Source of the DNA: Paramecium sonneborni
Lineage: Eukaryota; Ciliophora; Oligohymenophorea; Peniculida; Parameciidae
Length of the DNA: 64,000 nucleotides
Assembly (NCBI GenBank): GCA_905182985.1
Contig: CAJJDN010000168.1
Span: forward strand, 144,804 to 208,803
Reading direction: 5' to 3'
Shown: positions 61,804 to 64,000 of the stretch, piece after piece
How the letters are laid out: each line of letters opens with the position of its first letter
Position numbering within the stretch: position 1 is the stretch's first letter
The notes under the pieces: model-generated
Databases searched by the model: none
What the model was told of the DNA's origin: nothing
What the model saw: only the letters and a program-made list of their open reading frames with translations
Program-made: the position numbers and the translations under genes

Positions 61804-63204
61804 ATGAATTTAGATTATGATATTACTTAGCCTATAACTCCTGGAATGTTGAGATAAATATTAAATTAAGATGAAATACTTAAAGATCTTTTTTTAGAAT
61901 TAAAAGGATTGGAACATTATATCTATTAGATTCTAATAGATTAAGATCGCTTAAAATAATTACTTAATGACAATATTACTAAATTTTAAAAGGAAGACTA
62001 TCTTACATTATCAAGAGAATAGATTTTTACACTAATAATGATGATGTACTTTAACATGATCAAGAAAAATTGTTACTCTTCACATAATTTTTATTTAGTA
62101 AATATGGAAAAACTTAAAAATATGTATAGAAATAACAGTCTTATTTATGCAAAGCTTTAATGCATTAAAAATTACATACGTTTCTTCTTTTTAAATAAAA
62201 ATATTATTGGTTCATAACTTGTAAAATTTATTAGAAATTCAATTAATGAAAATGAATTTGAAACTTTATAAAGCCAAAAATAATATGAAATTTAATTAGA
62301 TATAAAATTAACTGAATCTGAAAAAAATGAAGATCATTAAAATTCAACAGTTGTTGATTTTGCTGATGAAAATATTGGAGGATTAACTTTAGATGAGTAT
62401 AATTGTGCTTAAGAAGAAGTATACTATATAAATTAATTTAGATTCTTATGCTTGTCTTTACAGAAGCCTTAGTTTGTATGTTATTTATACCACCTATGAA
62501 ATAAAATCAAGCTGTCTTGATATAAGATCTTATTAAGTATAACCATTATAAGGGATATGAAAAATCTTTTTAATTTGTGCCTTAAGAAATAAATGTTCGT
62601 TCCTTCTATAATATACTTGTATGTATATTTCTTATATTAGGCTATTGATGCTAAGCATTTTTCTTAATTTGAAAATCAATTTTTAGAGTAAAATATAAAT
62701 CGTGAATTATTAAAATCTTATGCTGGATTTGAATTAGCTATAAAAAATGCTCCAAGATTTCCTATATCAACAGGAAGATGGGGATGTGGTATATTCAGGG
62801 GTGATCCTTTTTTAAAATTATTAATCTAATTATTGGCATTTGCTTTAGCTTTAAAAAAAAATTAACAAAAAGATTGTTAAATAATAATTAATACTGTAGG
62901 CGATAAATAATTGTATTAATTTGGAAAACTATTAGTATCTATTCTCAAAAAGGATTAATTTAATTTAGCTTTTTTAACCAATTTGATTTTCAGTTTAAAA
63001 AATAAAGAGTTTTCTTCCTCTGATGAAATAATTTCTTATGTTAATTCATTTTAATTTAATTCTGATTCTTAAATTGAATCTTTAAATTAAAATTAACATG
63101 AAGTTTGTTTTAATAAAATTAAATAAAATTGTATCATTATTTTATTAATTGTATTTGCAATTATGATTGGATATATTTTGTACAAATAAATGAAAAGGAA
63201 CTGA
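61804..63204 (+). CDS. Poly(ADP-ribose) glycohydrolase with C-terminal membrane anchor
   Basis: Introns at 62419-62441 and 62619-62640 give 451 residues. The PARG signature is present: VVDFADENIGGLTL followed by the catalytic pair in CAQEEI, then TGRWGCGIFRGDPFLKLL, matching the TGNWGCGAFGGD block of animal PARG. The first Gly triplet is reduced to IGGL. PARG cuts ribose-ribose bonds of poly(ADP-ribose) and reverses PARP signalling. Unusually, the protein ends with a hydrophobic helix (IIILLIVFAIMIGYIL) and a short basic tail (YKQMKRN), so it should be tail-anchored with the enzyme facing the cytosol. Confidence 0.82.
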
Positions 63205-63310
63205 TTTTGTAATTATAATTATATAATCTTAACGCAGAATTTAGTAAAGAATATTTTATATTTAATGCTTCTATAATCTTACTTTATTCATTAATATATT
63301 TTAATAAATA

Positions 63311-63787
63311 ATGAATTTTAGTAATAGCTCCTTTGAAATATCTTTAATAATATTACTAACAAACCAACAAATAGGATTATACTCGCAATATAATAATGCA
63401 AATTAGAACAAAAGAAAGAAATTGTTTACTGAATAAAGTAATGAAAGTAAAAACCCAGATAAAATAGTTATGGAAACAAAAAGTAATTTAAATAAAAATA
63501 AATGCCAATTTGATTGTGAATATCAAATAAATTATGAATTAGATAATTAACTTTTAGAATAAGAATTTTGCCAACCAATTAATTGTGATTATGATTAAAT
63601 TCCTCAGGAAAATAAAGATAAAGTTCAAAAAGATTTAGGACAAGTATAATTTTAATGATTTTAGATTTTTTAAGATTAATTAAAAATTTAAACAAAAGAA
63701 ACAAAAGAAACAAACAGTAATAACTTTGTAGAAGAAGCCTTAACATTTAATTAGGAGGAACCGCAAATATTGGAAATTGGAGAATGA
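63311..63787 (+). CDS. Small unknown protein
   Basis: One 21-nt intron near 63,644 gives 151 residues. The start has a hydrophobic stretch (FEISLIILL) that could be a weak signal. The rest is acidic and rich in Asn, Gln and Lys. Two short Cys-bearing motifs (CQFDCEY and CQPINCDY) are near-repeats. A TKETKET repeat lies near the end. No family is recognised, and the paired C-x3-C motifs are the only distinctive feature. Confidence 0.55.
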
Positions 63788-64000
63788 TATATCAATCAGC
63801 AATCTTGGTATTCACCTTAATTATTAAAAATTCAATTTCCTATCCTAAAAAATTATAAATTCAATTTAAAATTTAAGTTACTAATTTTAAAACTCATCAA
63901 TTTTAGTTAATATCCAATATTAAGATTTTGTAGATTCTCTGAAAAAAATTATCTATTTTAGTTTTTTTTCTCTTTATTACTTATTATTGATTTTAAAATT
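63788..64000. other. Window edge, no gene seen
   Basis: AT-rich sequence with no convincing frame before the window ends. Confidence 0.6.

Noticed and set aside
1..64000. Telomere repeats, rRNA, tRNA genes, CRISPR arrays or bacterial operons
   Set aside because: No C4A2/C3A3-type telomere runs, no rRNA blocks, no tRNA A/B boxes with cloverleaf, and no spaced direct repeats were seen by eye. A tRNA scan would be needed to exclude a missed tRNA.
30000..64000. Frequent TAA/TAG inside conserved domains as evidence of many pseudogenes
   Set aside because: They fall at glutamine-like positions in intact kinases, Rab and ORP genes, while TGA does not occur inside them. This is the ciliate code and not decay.

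Overview
This window looks like macronuclear DNA of a ciliate, most probably Paramecium or a close relative. It is very AT-rich. Long conserved proteins read through TAA and TAG, which must mean glutamine, and TGA is the only stop. Genes are packed tens of bases apart on both strands and are cut by tiny GT..AG introns, mostly 20-34 nt. A trichocyst matrix protein at 17.9-19.0 kb is a lineage marker. ORF lists made with the standard code are nearly all shadows here, so genes were rebuilt by reading TAA/TAG as Gln and splicing by eye. In most multi-exon models the spliced length comes out as a whole number of codons.

Layout. 0-6 kb: an assembly gap, a COMMD protein, a MAP kinase kinase, a double cyclic-nucleotide-binding protein and a tail-anchored TPR protein. 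6-16 kb: an ankyrin protein, a NEK kinase, two coiled-coil proteins and a WD-repeat protein. 16-19 kb: a possible HORMA/Atg13-like protein and the trichocyst protein. 19.4-21.8 kb: a perfect 1,160-bp duplication around a single N, almost certainly two overlapping contig ends. 21.5-24 kb: a double-CBM20 starch-binding protein and a Cet1-type mRNA 5'-triphosphatase. 25-36 kb: a CK1 kinase, a SURF1-like factor, a multi-exon membrane protein, a zinc-finger (FYVE-like) coiled-coil protein, an unknown protein and a COQ8/ADCK kinase. 36-47 kb: a CEP164-like WW/coiled-coil protein, a C2H2 zinc finger, a Rab GTPase, a decayed cytochrome b5 gene, a coiled-coil protein and a small voltage-sensor protein. 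48-64 kb: unknown genes, a MORN protein with an Asn-rich minisatellite, a ULK-like kinase, an oxysterol-binding protein, an FCP1/SCP-type phosphatase, an acylation-motif MORN protein, a membrane-anchored poly(ADP-ribose) glycohydrolase and a short unknown gene at the edge.

These are ordinary, mixed eukaryotic housekeeping, signalling and ciliary genes. There is no operon logic and I see no mobile element, CRISPR array, tRNA or rRNA. The points most worth checking are the two assembly duplications, the tail-anchored PARG, the isolated voltage-sensor protein, the broken cytochrome b5 gene, the Asn-repeat MORN protein and the possible Atg13/ULK pair. Function calls come from motifs seen by eye. 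No database search was run.
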